Part shown: piece after piece, positions 33,401-41,859 of the stretch
How positions within the stretch are numbered: position 1 is the stretch's first letter
How the letters are laid out: each line of letters begins with the position of its first letter
Assembly (NCBI GenBank): GCA_964629885.1
Contig: CAZVRJ010000002.1
Location: 49,705-113,704, forward strand
Origin: CAYWCV01 sp964629885
GTDB taxonomy: Bacteria > Bacteroidota > Rhodothermia > Balneolales > CAYWCV01
Direction of reading: 5' to 3'
Length of the DNA stretch: 64,000 nt
Position numbers and translations under genes: made by a program
Notes under the pieces: model-generated
The model's input: only the letters and a program-made list of their open reading frames with translations
Database searches by the model: none
Told to the model about the DNA's origin: nothing

Positions 33401-33619
33401 TACCCTTCGCGTAACCTCCTGCTCCATGACCTGTGGCGATGTCCTAGCCCACGAATAGGATACCGATACACTAGGTAATTGGATATTTGGCGATAACTCA
33501 ACAGGAATACGTGTCCAGGCAGCCACTCCGACAATGATCACCGCTATGTAAAAAAAACTGATCAGGTACTTTCGCCTGAACAGTCCTTCTACAAAGCTAT
33601 GTGCCCTATCAGTTCGCAT
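30386..33619 (-). CDS. RND efflux transporter, AcrB/HAE-like (second pump gene)
   Basis: A 1077-residue inner-membrane pump with twelve helices and two large periplasmic loops. The N-terminus (FRRKYLISFFYIAVIIVGVAA) and RIPVELSPNIQLPSVSVSYS are typical. The proton-relay helix has MLVDNAIVVYEQL, a VDN form in place of the AcrB VDD pair. The last helices hold LCIGVVVNNSILLMHRR and TIGGLMPLILFGG. A glycine-rich stretch (FGDGYFSGGGGGLANF) lies in the second periplasmic loop. Its start codon shares one base with the adaptor stop (TAATG). It could form a mixed trimer with the pump at 34739-37828, as MdtB/MdtC do, but this is inference. Confidence 0.9.
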   Translation of the reverse strand: MRTDRAHSFVEGLFRRKYLISFFYIAVIIVGVAAWTRIPVELSPNIQLPSVSVSYSWARTSPQVMEQEVTRRVEAVATQLRDVTQINSITSEGSSTVTIEFAKQAPIDFRVIELREKLVLLAEEWPRSVSPPNVSKRVPDELKDLQTFLTYSISGDLENHDLFEIAESQIQRPLLGVEGLAEIELSGAREPAIVLEFDKDIVENLGITPAMVSATVNQRLGRRTAGWVPVADSRKNVYAPPQVNSIEDIRNIPVIIPGTNRQLRVADIANVSVQDRPEKSIRRINGNPALTLIFHKESGADALTLADDIRSRMEGIEAALPPQVVLRLESDSTEDLRKQLDDLQKDALLSLLVVFSMLLLFIRRLRAPILILLCIIFSLMLGVLALYMMDVSLNVITLAALTISLGMLVDNAIVVYEQLNIRKPESRDDRIRFYSQELKRAIVPVVGSTLTTIAIFVPLLFSYEQLRIFLMPLGIGVTVTLLASVLISLTWMPYAMIWLVPSRQGKVVQSQRSPNWWKPRRWLMVFMHWRHRLRWPIYLIVMLTIGVPVYLIKDTPRSVVPGQTPPPPDSSFVTMAKKAYIAKRDMIDPYIGGLGYRFHRNTYFGEPFRGVFRENIRVNVNTPLGTPLEELNKIALSFEEIAKVFDYAIDYYETRVSEYSGTTMVFYFKDDYLYKREPYVMKGEMMYLAAYTGNSSISVSGFGDGYFSGGGGGLANFQVQIRGYSMEEIDMVAADLKSRLEQNRRIQNVELNRSWTSNQRLWHFVLRFDDTDLYLKNLSRREVLASLQMDMNPEYSGFGHVELNGRRHYLITRYKSGTRYQEQFESDVRRVGQAYLKVDEVATLEKQEVMARIQKQNQTYTRTVSFEYLGSYKNGNDFLTETLEVLPVPVGITASRPTFNFFNRTDSQGMSLAITLFMAVFCVWMVVSALLESWSASWAVILAVPLSALGIMYGVMEHDIAFDRGAISGALLCIGVVVNNSILLMHRRLEAKTLGINGFRAWLQVYRDKTRSVLLTSVTTIGGLMPLILFGGSEFWRNMAIVVSWGLGLSAILLLLLAGIWERGRPKRQGAKVTNPA

Positions 33620-34746
33620 TACATGCCTGGTGCCGGTTGGCTGCTTTGAACCGGTGCGAAACGCAATCTAGGCGTTACCCGCAAATCGTGACTTGCTGTG
33701 AAATGCCTGTCGACAGCAATGGTGTCGCCAGGAGTAATGGTGTCGATTTCGAGCACAGCCCACTGCGAATTCATGGCTATCGGTTGAACGTAAATCCATT
33801 CAACCCTATTCCCCTTGAGCTTGAACACGACCTTCCTTTGGTCGCGATCTAGTACAGCAGACCGAGGTACTCGAACCGAACCGCGTACTGAGTTAACACG
33901 GATGCGGGCATTCACCGTCATTCCGCGTTTTAACAAGCTCGAGGCATTGTTACACCTAGCGGTAACTTGACCTGTCTTGGTTTTGTCGTCAACCACTGGG
34001 CTTACTGCATCGACCGAGCAGTTGATGCGACTGCCACCCGGAACATCTACCTCAACAGGCATACCTCTGCGGATGCTGTTGATTTCGATGGCAAGGACCT
34101 CGAGTCGAACAGACACGATACCTTGGTCGAGTAATAGTCCATATGACACCCCTGCACCAACGAACATTCCCTCCGTCAAAATTTCTTGGGTATGTATTAC
34201 CCCATCGAAGGGTGCCCGAAGCTCGGAGTACTCTTTATTAAGACGGGCTCTCTCAAGTGCCAATTCGGCTGCGGTCACCCCATACTGATTTCTGAGAAGT
34301 CGATCTTGGGCCTCGCTAATGCTTGCACCTGATGTCTGACGGCTCCGTTTTTCAATTTCGTAAGCCTGCAACGCTTTGTCTAAGTTCACCTGAGCTTCAG
34401 TAACGCTCAATTCAAATTCACCTTCGTCGAGCTTCATTATGACGTCACCTTTTTTGACCACCGACCCATCTCGAATTTTGTGGCCGATCAAGTATCCGCC
34501 AACACGCATTTGAACCGATAACTCATGCAGTGGCTTAACAACACCCTGTGTTTCCACCGTGAAATCAACGGCACGATCGTCTGCGATGTCGAAGATCATC
34601 TCAGGCATGACCTCTGGAACATAGTTCTCGCTGGGTGCGCTGTTCGTCTCCGAGTCGGATCCACAGGCTGCCAACACCGCACAACAAATACCAATTAGTG
34701 CAAGACGAGCTTTGCCGCCTGAAATACAATGATGCATGTTAATCAT
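33619..34746 (-). CDS. RND efflux periplasmic adaptor lipoprotein
   Basis: A 375-residue membrane-fusion protein. The N-terminus has a lipoprotein signal with lipobox LAAC (Cys28), so it is anchored in a membrane facing the periplasm. The biotinyl-lipoyl halves are VKKGDVIMKLDEGE near residue 85 and LRAPFDGVIHTQEILTEGMFV near 180, with a helical hairpin between them (about 95-165). Beta-barrel and membrane-proximal parts follow. The start could be 34746 or 34737; both fit, and I chose the former. It lies between the two pump genes, overlapping the first by eight bases, so all three form one operon. No outer-membrane factor is present. Confidence 0.88.
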   Translation of the reverse strand: MINMHHCISGGKARLALIGICCAVLAACGSDSETNSAPSENYVPEVMPEMIFDIADDRAVDFTVETQGVVKPLHELSVQMRVGGYLIGHKIRDGSVVKKGDVIMKLDEGEFELSVTEAQVNLDKALQAYEIEKRSRQTSGASISEAQDRLLRNQYGVTAAELALERARLNKEYSELRAPFDGVIHTQEILTEGMFVGAGVSYGLLLDQGIVSVRLEVLAIEINSIRRGMPVEVDVPGGSRINCSVDAVSPVVDDKTKTGQVTARCNNASSLLKRGMTVNARIRVNSVRGSVRVPRSAVLDRDQRKVVFKLKGNRVEWIYVQPIAMNSQWAVLEIDTITPGDTIAVDRHFTASHDLRVTPRLRFAPVQSSQPAPGM

Positions 34747-37700
34747 GGCTTTGTGAAAACTGAGTGTTGATGGGTTGGCTTTTGTGCCTTCTGTTAACCA
34801 ACTTAAAAAACTGAGGAATGACAAAAAGTGTGAGGATGGTGCTGCTTACCATGCCACCCGCCAGCGCCAAACCTAATGCCTGACGGAGTTCATAGCCTTC
34901 GCCGATTGGCAGCAACATCGGCACCAAACCAAGCACAGTAGTCAATGTGGTCATCAGAACCGGTCTAAAACGGTGCTTTCCAGCTTCTAAGATCGCTTGG
35001 TAAACATCGCCGAACTCTTCGTAATACCGTTTCATGAAATCGACCTTTAGGATGGCGTCGTTAACCGCTATGCCCGTCAGTACAAGTATACCCAAGAACG
35101 ACAACGTATTGAGCCCACCGCCACCCACAAAAAGCAACATGAGTGCTCCAATCCAAGCAAAAGGCACCGACAGAATGATCAGAAACGGATAGATTAAGTT
35201 CTCGTACTGGATTGCAAGGATAATGTAGATGAGCAGCACGCTTAGACCCAACAGCCGCCCCATTCTCGAAAGCAAATCGGATACTTGGATGGCTGCACCC
35301 CCAATCTGAATCGGTACCCCTCTCGACCTGCTAAATTCCAAGATTCGTTCTCTGTACTCGGGTCCATTCCGCCACCAATCTGTAAGCGTGATATTCGTCT
35401 TGTACCCAAGCACTGGGGTCTGGCCAACACGTTCCAATTGCTCCGATTCCCTCACAGTCACGATGTTGGCCACCTGTGCAAGCTGAAACGACCTGTTCTG
35501 GTCAGTATAACGAAGGCTGCCAGGGTCAAAAACATTTTCCATTGTGCTAAACATCCTGATGCCAATGGTTTCCTCTTCACGATTCCACTCGGTAAGCAGG
35601 TTTCCACGGGCCATCGACTCCATCCAAGCAATCAGCTCCTGCTCGCTGAGGCTATATTCGAGCAGCCTCTCAGGTATGAAACGCAATTCGTAGAGCTCCA
35701 CACTACGATCGGTGATTAATTCCTGGCCGTATGACGAAAACGATCTGCCCATATATTCGGCGAGATCGTTTGCATGCCGTCGCGATTCATCCCTGTCACG
35801 GCCCACCATGTGAAGGGTAATTGGAGCAACTTGATCTTGCTGCATGGTTCCAAAAAAGTTTTCGGTATCCAATTGCTCAATCGACCAGTCGGGAAATCTC
35901 CCCTCGAGCGTAGTCATGATGTTCGCTACACGATTCGCCTGCAAATTGCCACTCACGGGAACAGTGACTGTGAATCGGTTAGGGGCCTCCTCAACCAATG
36001 TGCCAATATTCGACTGATCGGAATAGCCACCCATAATTAGAGTGTTCCCAATATCTGGTAACGTGGATATGAGAGACTGTACGCCCGATGCGGCCGACCG
36101 CGCTGTCGCAAGCGAGCTGTTCGATGGTAAGCTAACTCGGTAGCGCATCTGCGAAGGTTCCGTTATGGGCAACATTGACTTGGGCAAAATCATGAATAGA
36201 TATGCCCCAATTGCAAGACCTACGAATACAAAGGTCGCCATGAGCAACGGACGAGGTAATGTCCATAAAAGGAGCCGCTCATACTGCCTCTGGAGCATCA
36301 TCATCCCAGCTGGTGCTAATCCTTTTGAATCATGCACAGATTTTGATGTACGATTGCGCTGGACAATAGTGACCAAGACCGGTAACACCGTCAATGCTAC
36401 AAGTAGCGATGCCAATAGGCTGATCGACAATGTCAATGCCTGATCACGGAATAGTACCCCCTCGAATCCACCAAGAAAAATCAATGGCAGAAAGACCGAA
36501 ACTGTTGTGAACGTGGATGCGGTGATAGCTAGGGCTATTTCGCGTGTACCCTTTCGCGCGGCATCCATCACTGACTCACCTTGATTTCTATACCTTGTGA
36601 TGTTCTCGAGCACGACGATCGCATTGTCGACCAACAGACCAATTCCGAGGGTCAACCCGCTAAGTGAAATGATGTTGAGCTGAATCCCAAGCAAGTACAT
36701 CACAAAGAACGTCATAAAAATACTGACTGGTATCGCAATGCCGATGGTAAAGGGAATACGAATGTCGTTCAGAAATAAGAACAGCACGATGAAAGCCAAC
36801 ACCCCGCCAATAAGTAACGTCTGCAGCAAATTTCGGATGATGGCTTCGATCGCGGTGGCATTCTCGCGAATGACGCTTACTTCAATTCCCGGATTCTGAT
36901 GACGCAGCTCCTCCAAAACCGGGAGCAAATCTCTGTAAACCTGAACTTGGTTCGATCCATAGTCCTTTTTCACAAGAACAGAGAGCACATGATTGCCATC
37001 TACCATCGAAAATGATGTTGGGTCGCGTTCCGACATCTCTACATCCGCAACATCTTCAAGTCTGAGTATCCGCGTGTCGTTCAACGTTCTGAGTGGGATG
37101 CGTTTAAGTTCCTCAATGCTCGTAATGCGACTCTCAATTTTTAGGGAATAACGGTACCAGCCATCGCTAAGCTCCCCCGATTGTGAAAACTGGTTGGCAT
37201 CCGACACTCTGTGACGTATATCGCTCGGCCTCAATCCAAAACGTGCCGCATCTTGCTCTCTGATGCGGATGCGCACTTCAGGTTCTACCGACCCAACCAT
37301 AATGGCCTGAGCGATTCCGTCGACCTGCTCCAGCCTTCGGCTGAGCACTTGATCGGTCCATCGCTTTATTTCCAGTCGGGTTGACAAGTCGGGATCCGAC
37401 TGGCCAACAGGAGTTACGGTGAGTACAGCTACGGGTTCATCGCCAGGGTCTGTATGCACAAGAACAGGCCGCTTGGCCGCTTCGGGCAGCGAGAATCGAA
37501 CCAAATCCAACTTCTCGCGGACGTTGAGGAAGGCCATGTTCATATTTTGGCCCCAATCGAATTCAAGAACAATGAGGCTGATTCCCTGTTTGGACACGGT
37601 ACGAGTTCCTCTGAGATTAGGGACCGTACTTAAGATCGCCTCCAGTGGTTCGGTGATGCGCAACTCCACATCTCGAGCACTCGATCCCTCCCATTCTGTT

Positions 37701-37828
37701 CGAACCAACAGTGTGGGCACATCAACACCCGGTAACAGATCTATAGACAAAGATCGCAAAGCAATTAGTCCAAAGATCATTACTGCCAGAATTAAAATGA
37801 CTGCAGTAATAGGTCGGTTAAGTAGCAC
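34739..37828 (-). CDS. RND efflux transporter, AcrB/HAE-like (first pump gene)
   Basis: A 1029-residue pump with twelve helices. It shows RSLSIDLLPGVDVPTLLVRTE near the N-terminus, the proton-relay helix LLVDNAIVVLENITR (again VDN), LTGIAVNDAILKVDFMKR, and TTVLGLVPMLLPIGEGYELR near the end. The start appears to be GTG at 37828, since a TAA stop lies four codons upstream, so the usual short amphipathic leader of RND proteins is missing or minimal. It is the first gene of the pump operon. Promoter elements should lie in 37829-38106, where two palindromes are seen. The substrate class cannot be read from sequence. Confidence 0.9.
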   Translation of the reverse strand: MLLNRPITAVILILAVMIFGLIALRSLSIDLLPGVDVPTLLVRTEWEGSSARDVELRITEPLEAILSTVPNLRGTRTVSKQGISLIVLEFDWGQNMNMAFLNVREKLDLVRFSLPEAAKRPVLVHTDPGDEPVAVLTVTPVGQSDPDLSTRLEIKRWTDQVLSRRLEQVDGIAQAIMVGSVEPEVRIRIREQDAARFGLRPSDIRHRVSDANQFSQSGELSDGWYRYSLKIESRITSIEELKRIPLRTLNDTRILRLEDVADVEMSERDPTSFSMVDGNHVLSVLVKKDYGSNQVQVYRDLLPVLEELRHQNPGIEVSVIRENATAIEAIIRNLLQTLLIGGVLAFIVLFLFLNDIRIPFTIGIAIPVSIFMTFFVMYLLGIQLNIISLSGLTLGIGLLVDNAIVVLENITRYRNQGESVMDAARKGTREIALAITASTFTTVSVFLPLIFLGGFEGVLFRDQALTLSISLLASLLVALTVLPVLVTIVQRNRTSKSVHDSKGLAPAGMMMLQRQYERLLLWTLPRPLLMATFVFVGLAIGAYLFMILPKSMLPITEPSQMRYRVSLPSNSSLATARSAASGVQSLISTLPDIGNTLIMGGYSDQSNIGTLVEEAPNRFTVTVPVSGNLQANRVANIMTTLEGRFPDWSIEQLDTENFFGTMQQDQVAPITLHMVGRDRDESRRHANDLAEYMGRSFSSYGQELITDRSVELYELRFIPERLLEYSLSEQELIAWMESMARGNLLTEWNREEETIGIRMFSTMENVFDPGSLRYTDQNRSFQLAQVANIVTVRESEQLERVGQTPVLGYKTNITLTDWWRNGPEYRERILEFSRSRGVPIQIGGAAIQVSDLLSRMGRLLGLSVLLIYIILAIQYENLIYPFLIILSVPFAWIGALMLLFVGGGGLNTLSFLGILVLTGIAVNDAILKVDFMKRYYEEFGDVYQAILEAGKHRFRPVLMTTLTTVLGLVPMLLPIGEGYELRQALGLALAGGMVSSTILTLFVIPQFFKLVNRRHKSQPINTQFSQSHD

Positions 37829-37872
37829 TGATTCAATGCGTTATGTCGAGGAAAATGGGGATCCTCTTATGA

Positions 37873-37882
37873 TGTGTACACA
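37873..37882. promoter_or_regulatory. Palindrome upstream of the RND pump operon
   Basis: TGTGTACACA is a perfect 10-bp palindrome 45 bases upstream of the GTG start at 37828. Its position in the leader or promoter of the pump operon makes it a candidate operator. Short palindromes also arise by chance, so confidence is low. Confidence 0.3.
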
Positions 37883-37903
37883 GTTATGACTAAACCTGAG
37901 GTC

Positions 37904-37921
37904 GACAATGCGAATATTGTC
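37904..37921. promoter_or_regulatory. Inverted repeat upstream of the RND pump operon
   Basis: GACAAT and ATTGTC form a perfect 6-bp inverted repeat with a six-base spacer, 76 bases upstream of the pump start. TetR- or MarR-type regulators of efflux pumps bind sites of similar size. No regulator gene is adjacent. The rest of the 278-base gap (37829-38106) is AT-rich and shows nothing else I can name. Confidence 0.3.
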
Positions 37922-38106
37922 ATTAATCCTAAACTATACAAGTAGGATCTTATTTTGGTGTATGATTTAATTTGACCGTATCAAAAATGTGGTTTCTTGT
38001 TTAAAAATGTCCGAATATAGGAGTGATTTCTAAAGATTGGCGGTATTGTTGCCTCATATCCACTAATACTCCGCATCTCGTTCGTCGTGGTCCGACTCCT
38101 ATTATT

Positions 38107-38742
38107 ATGAATGTATTGCCAGAACTCAGGCCGAATGAACCTGGCAAGGTTTCGCTTGCTCTGTTCGATTTTGATGGCACGCTTACATACGGCGATTCCT
38201 TCATGGCAATGCTACGCTTTGAGCTTGGCGATGCAAAAGTCGTGCTCGGCATACTACGCTGGCTACCGTGGCTTTTCGGCTATTTAGTGGGATTTGTATC
38301 GCGCTCAACAATCAAGACCAGAGTGTTAAACTGGTCGTTCGGTGGAATGACACGCGCAGAGATATTAGACATGTGCGATCGATTCACGGAACAAAAAATT
38401 GAATCTCTATTCAGGCAGGATGCGCTCAGACGTCTGAATGAGCATATAACACGTGGCGACAAAGTGTATGTGGTTACGGCATCACCCGAAGAATGGGTCA
38501 AACCCTGGTGCGACAAGATGGGGATAGAGTGCATCGGAACACGCTTAGCCTACGACTTACGCGACAAATTTGCCGGGCATCTGATCGGAGCCAACTGCCA
38601 TGGTGTTGAGAAAGTACGACGGATTCGGCAGGTTGTGCCACTCGACGAATATCCGGTGCGTTACGCCTACGGCGACAGCCGCGGCGACCTTCCCATGCTG
38701 GGACTGGCTCAGTTCAGAGGGTATCGGGTATTTAAGGCATGA
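38107..38742 (+). CDS. HAD-IB family phosphatase (SerB/CicA-like)
   Basis: A 211-residue haloacid-dehalogenase-type hydrolase. Motif I is FDFDGTLTYGDSF near residue 18, motif II is VVTASPEEWVKPWC near 124, and motif IV is YGDSRGDLPML near 195. A helical cap lies between motifs I and II, as in subfamily IB. The start at 38107 is preferred; a frame from 38023 adds 28 residues without similarity to the family. Substrates in the family include phosphoserine and lysophospholipid phosphates. Its TGA stop runs straight into the 10-bp tandem array. Confidence 0.87.
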   Translation: MNVLPELRPNEPGKVSLALFDFDGTLTYGDSFMAMLRFELGDAKVVLGILRWLPWLFGYLVGFVSRSTIKTRVLNWSFGGMTRAEILDMCDRFTEQKIESLFRQDALRRLNEHITRGDKVYVVTASPEEWVKPWCDKMGIECIGTRLAYDLRDKFAGHLIGANCHGVEKVRRIRQVVPLDEYPVRYAYGDSRGDLPMLGLAQFRGYRVFKA

Positions 38743-38790
38743 TTGTTCGTGATTGTTCATGATTGTTCGTGTTCGTTCGTGATTCATTCG
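38741..38790. repeat. Ten-base tandem array, GATTGTTCGT type, five units
   Basis: Five consecutive 10-mers start inside the HAD stop codon: GATTGTTCGT, GATTGTTCAT, GATTGTTCGT, GTTCGTTCGT and GATTCATTCG. The first three differ by one base only. The array lies in the 110-base gap before the yicC-family gene and resembles the other short-period arrays of this window in size and placement, but has a different unit. Confidence 0.85.
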
Positions 38791-38852
38791 CTATTTTTAT
38801 TGTTTACATCCATCGGCTGCGAGATATCGGCCGTCAATTGCTTTTTTTACAT

Positions 38853-39734
38853 ATGCTAATATCAATGACAGGGTTTGGCCAGGGCGAAAGCTCGTCGAAT
38901 GGCTATACCGTTAGTGTCGAAATCCGATCGGTAAACAATCGGTTTCTCGACCTGAGCCTTAAGATGGCCTCGGGTTTACGCCATCTCGAAAATTCGATGC
39001 GCGACCTTATTCAACGAAATGTTGACCGCGGCAAGTTGACGGCCCAAATCAATCTTGTGCGCCACACCAACGACAATGAGGCACCTAAAGTGGATTCGGA
39101 GGCGGCTAGGGTCCGCATTGCGCAGATCCGTCAGATTGGAGAGCTTGCCGGAATCGATGAGCCAATTCGTTTGGATCATTTACTCGGTTTTCAAGAGCTT
39201 TTTATGTCCAGCGAGGACGACCCCGATACACTTGCACTGCTGCAAGATCTTTGTAGCAAGGCAGTGGCACTTGCCTTGAAACAGCTTAACAGTATGCGCC
39301 TGCAGGAGGGCAACTTCCTCACCCAGGACATAAGCAAAAGGATCGACCAACTTGAGACACTATTGGCTGGCATCCAAGCGCAAGCCACAAGCAGGGTGCC
39401 CGAGGCAAGGGAGAAGATGCACGAACGCATCAAGAATCTGTTGGGTGACGAGAATTTCGACAAATCACGCCTAGAACTCGAAATAGCCATTCTTGCCGAC
39501 CGACTTGACGTATCGGAGGAGATCGTGCGGATGGAGGGCCACATCCAATTCTTCCGTGAAGCTCTCGCAGCTCCCCAGTCGATGGGACGCCGTCTAAACT
39601 TCCTCTCTCAGGAGATGAACCGCGAGGTAAACACCATTGGTTCGAAATGCAACCATGCTGGTATAGCCCATAACGTGGTAGAGCTCAAGGAGATACTGGA
39701 GCAGATCCGCGAACAAATCCAAAATATCGAATGA
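38853..39734 (+). CDS. YicC/YloC family endoribonuclease
   Basis: A 293-residue protein of the YicC family. The N-terminus MLISMTGFGQGES, EIRSVNNRFLDLSLKM near residue 25 and the C-terminal half (MHERIKNLLG, EIAILADRLDVSEEIVRMEGH, RRLNFLSQEMNREVNTIGSK) are all family hallmarks. YicC proteins are reported to be endoribonucleases. The start at 38853 matches the usual MTGFG N-terminus; a longer frame from 38763 would translate the repeat array. It overlaps gmk by ATGA, the common yicC-gmk pair. Confidence 0.93.
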   Translation: MLISMTGFGQGESSSNGYTVSVEIRSVNNRFLDLSLKMASGLRHLENSMRDLIQRNVDRGKLTAQINLVRHTNDNEAPKVDSEAARVRIAQIRQIGELAGIDEPIRLDHLLGFQELFMSSEDDPDTLALLQDLCSKAVALALKQLNSMRLQEGNFLTQDISKRIDQLETLLAGIQAQATSRVPEAREKMHERIKNLLGDENFDKSRLELEIAILADRLDVSEEIVRMEGHIQFFREALAAPQSMGRRLNFLSQEMNREVNTIGSKCNHAGIAHNVVELKEILEQIREQIQNIE

Positions 39735-40309
39735 TGGACCTCAAGCATGAGGGCAAACTGGTTGTTGTAGTGGCTCCAAGCGGATCCGGTAAGACAACCA
39801 TGGCAAGGCGATTGCTGCAAGATTTCGAAAACTTGAGGTTTTCGGTGTCGGCCACTACTCGCCCGCCTCGCGAAGGAGAGCAAGATGGCCGCGAGTACTT
39901 TTTCTTATCCGATGCCGAATTCGACGAACGCGTGAGCAAGGGCGACTTCCTGGAGTGGGAGACATTCTACAATGGTCGACGTTATGGCACGCTAAAGCCG
40001 GAAGTTGATCGTTTGCTAAAAAAAGGGTATTTTATACTTCTTGACCTTGAAGTAAACGGCGCCATGAATGTCAAACAGATTTATGGCGAACGTTGCCTCG
40101 CAGTCTTCATTTGTCCACCTTCGATCGAGATATTAAAAGATCGCCTAAGCAGAAGGGGTACCGAATCCCCAGAAAGCGTGGCTATCCGACTTGAGAGAGT
40201 TGCATATGAGATGACATTCAAAGACCGTTTCGACAGTTATGTCATTAACGACGACCTCGAAACAGCCTACCGCGAAATTCACGACAAGGTGCAACAGTTT
40301 TTCGACTGA
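39731..40309 (+). CDS. gmk: Guanylate kinase
   Basis: A 192-residue kinase that phosphorylates GMP to GDP. The P-loop is APSGSGKTT (Lys21). The GMP-binding region follows with SVSATTRPPREGEQDGREYFF near residue 38, FLEWETFYNGRRYGT near 75, and LDLEVNGAMNVKQ near 100. Length is usual for the family. It overlaps the yicC-family gene by four bases and lies 35 bases ahead of the omega subunit gene, a conserved arrangement in many bacteria. Confidence 0.96.
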   Translation: MMDLKHEGKLVVVVAPSGSGKTTMARRLLQDFENLRFSVSATTRPPREGEQDGREYFFLSDAEFDERVSKGDFLEWETFYNGRRYGTLKPEVDRLLKKGYFILLDLEVNGAMNVKQIYGERCLAVFICPPSIEILKDRLSRRGTESPESVAIRLERVAYEMTFKDRFDSYVINDDLETAYREIHDKVQQFFD

Positions 40310-40344
40310 CACGTCCACACACCGAGAAATCATCCAATTCAGCC

Positions 40345-40641
40345 ATGCCAATTAAAACCATCAACGTAGAGCGTCTCCACGATCAGACCGGCAACATATA
40401 CAAGAGCATCGTCATATTGTCGAAGCGTGCCCGTCAGATTGCGGCCAATGAAAAGCGCGAATTGGATGAAAAACTAAGCTATTTCGAAGGATTTGAAGAA
40501 GAAGACGACTTCACCTTCAACGAAGAGCAAGAACGCATCTCCAAAGAATTTGAGAAGCGTCCACACGCCACTCGCCGTTCAATTGCCGAGATGGACAACG
40601 ACGAGATCTACTTCCGCTCGGCTGAAGACATGTCTCGTTAG
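40345..40641 (+). CDS. rpoZ: RNA polymerase omega subunit, Rpb6-like
   Basis: A 98-residue acidic protein. TGNIYKSIVILSKRARQIAA near residues 15-34 matches the omega/Rpb6 core motif in which (Y/F)xxVxxxxKRARQI contacts the beta' subunit. The later part (KLSYFEGFEEEDDFTF) is as in the Bacteroidota-type Rpb6 proteins rather than proteobacterial RpoZ. It lies between gmk and coaBC, the usual place for omega. It stabilises RNA polymerase assembly. Confidence 0.88.
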   Translation: MPIKTINVERLHDQTGNIYKSIVILSKRARQIAANEKRELDEKLSYFEGFEEEDDFTFNEEQERISKEFEKRPHATRRSIAEMDNDEIYFRSAEDMSR

Positions 40642-40649
40642 ACATATCT

Positions 40650-41858
40650 ATGAGGCTCTCCGGCAAGCACATACTGCTTGGTGTGACCGGGGGTATTGCA
40701 GCCTATAAAGCCGCTATACTGCTAAGGCTGTTACAAAAAGAGGGTGCCGTGGTGCGTGTGGCCATGACCGAGGCCGCAACAAGGTTTATCGGTATCGACA
40801 CCATGGCGGCATTGTCGCGCGACCAGGTCGCCACTGGCTGGTTCCCCGAAGGCGACGAAATCACCGAATCGTGGTCGCGCCATATTCACTGGGCCGAATG
40901 GGCCGATGCAATGGTGATTGCACCGTGCACAGCCAACACGCTCGCCGACATCGCCCACGGCAACGCTGGCAATCCGCTTGGAGCCCTTGTCCTCGCAGCT
41001 CAATGCCCTATCTTTCTGGCGCCGACGATGGACGGTGGCATGTACCGCAATCCTGCCGTGCAAGCTAACCTTGACACAGTACGCCGCTTCGGATACAGTG
41101 TCCTCGAACCCGAGAGCGGCTACCTCGCCAGTGGACTCATCGACACCGGCCGCATGCCGGAACCCGCGTTCATCGTTGATGCGTTGGTCGCCCGTATGAC
41201 ACAGGGGCTCCCGTTAGCTGGTAAGCACACGGTAGTGACCGCCGGTCCCACCCGCGAATACATCGACGCCGTACGATTTATCAGCAATCCCAGCTCCGGC
41301 AAGATGGGATTCGCCATGGCCGAGGCGGCGAGGGATGCAGGCTCAAGGGTCACACTCGTGCACGGGCCGGTGAGCATTCCGGTTCCGGCAGGTGTTGAAG
41401 CCATTCCTGTCACTTCAGCTGCCGACATGATGGATGCCGTACGCCTCCACTCCAAAGCCGACCTTTTTATTATGGCGGCTGCAGTTTCCGATTTTAGGCC
41501 AAAACAGAGGGTCGAGCACAAAGTGGCCAAATCCAAGGCTGACCTTGCCGTCGAGTTAGAGCCAACCGCAGACATCCTCGCTTGGGTGGGAAACCAGAAG
41601 AGTTCGAACCAGTTTGTGGTAGGGTTCGCCATGGAAACCGACAATCTTATCGAAAACGCATCGCTGAAGCGCGAGCGCAAGAATGCCGATGTCATCCTCG
41701 CCAACAGCATCAGTGAAGCTGAATCTGGTTTCGCAGGCGACAGCAATACGCTCCACTATATCGACAGCACGGGCGAGACGGTTTACACAGGACTCAAGAA
41801 AGCCATTTCGAACGACATTATTTCTCGCATAGCCGGGCACTTCGATAAGGAGGGCTAA
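40650..41858 (+). CDS. coaBC: Bifunctional phosphopantothenoylcysteine decarboxylase/phosphopantothenate-cysteine ligase
   Basis: A 402-residue enzyme that catalyses two steps of coenzyme A synthesis. Residues 1-180 are the flavin-dependent CoaC part (LLGVTGGIAAYKAA, the histidine in SRHIHWAEWADAMVIAP and PCTANTLADIAHGNAGNPL). The substrate loop reads APTMDGGMYRNP, an Asp form of the PxMNxxM motif, as I recall from Bacteroidota enzymes. Residues 188-402 are the CoaB ligase (VTAGPTREYIDAVRFISNPSSG, AAAVSDFRP and VGFAMET). It starts nine bases after rpoZ and ends two bases before the next gene. Confidence 0.95.
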   Translation: MRLSGKHILLGVTGGIAAYKAAILLRLLQKEGAVVRVAMTEAATRFIGIDTMAALSRDQVATGWFPEGDEITESWSRHIHWAEWADAMVIAPCTANTLADIAHGNAGNPLGALVLAAQCPIFLAPTMDGGMYRNPAVQANLDTVRRFGYSVLEPESGYLASGLIDTGRMPEPAFIVDALVARMTQGLPLAGKHTVVTAGPTREYIDAVRFISNPSSGKMGFAMAEAARDAGSRVTLVHGPVSIPVPAGVEAIPVTSAADMMDAVRLHSKADLFIMAAAVSDFRPKQRVEHKVAKSKADLAVELEPTADILAWVGNQKSSNQFVVGFAMETDNLIENASLKRERKNADVILANSISEAESGFAGDSNTLHYIDSTGETVYTGLKKAISNDIISRIAGHFDKEG

Positions 41859-41859
41859 G

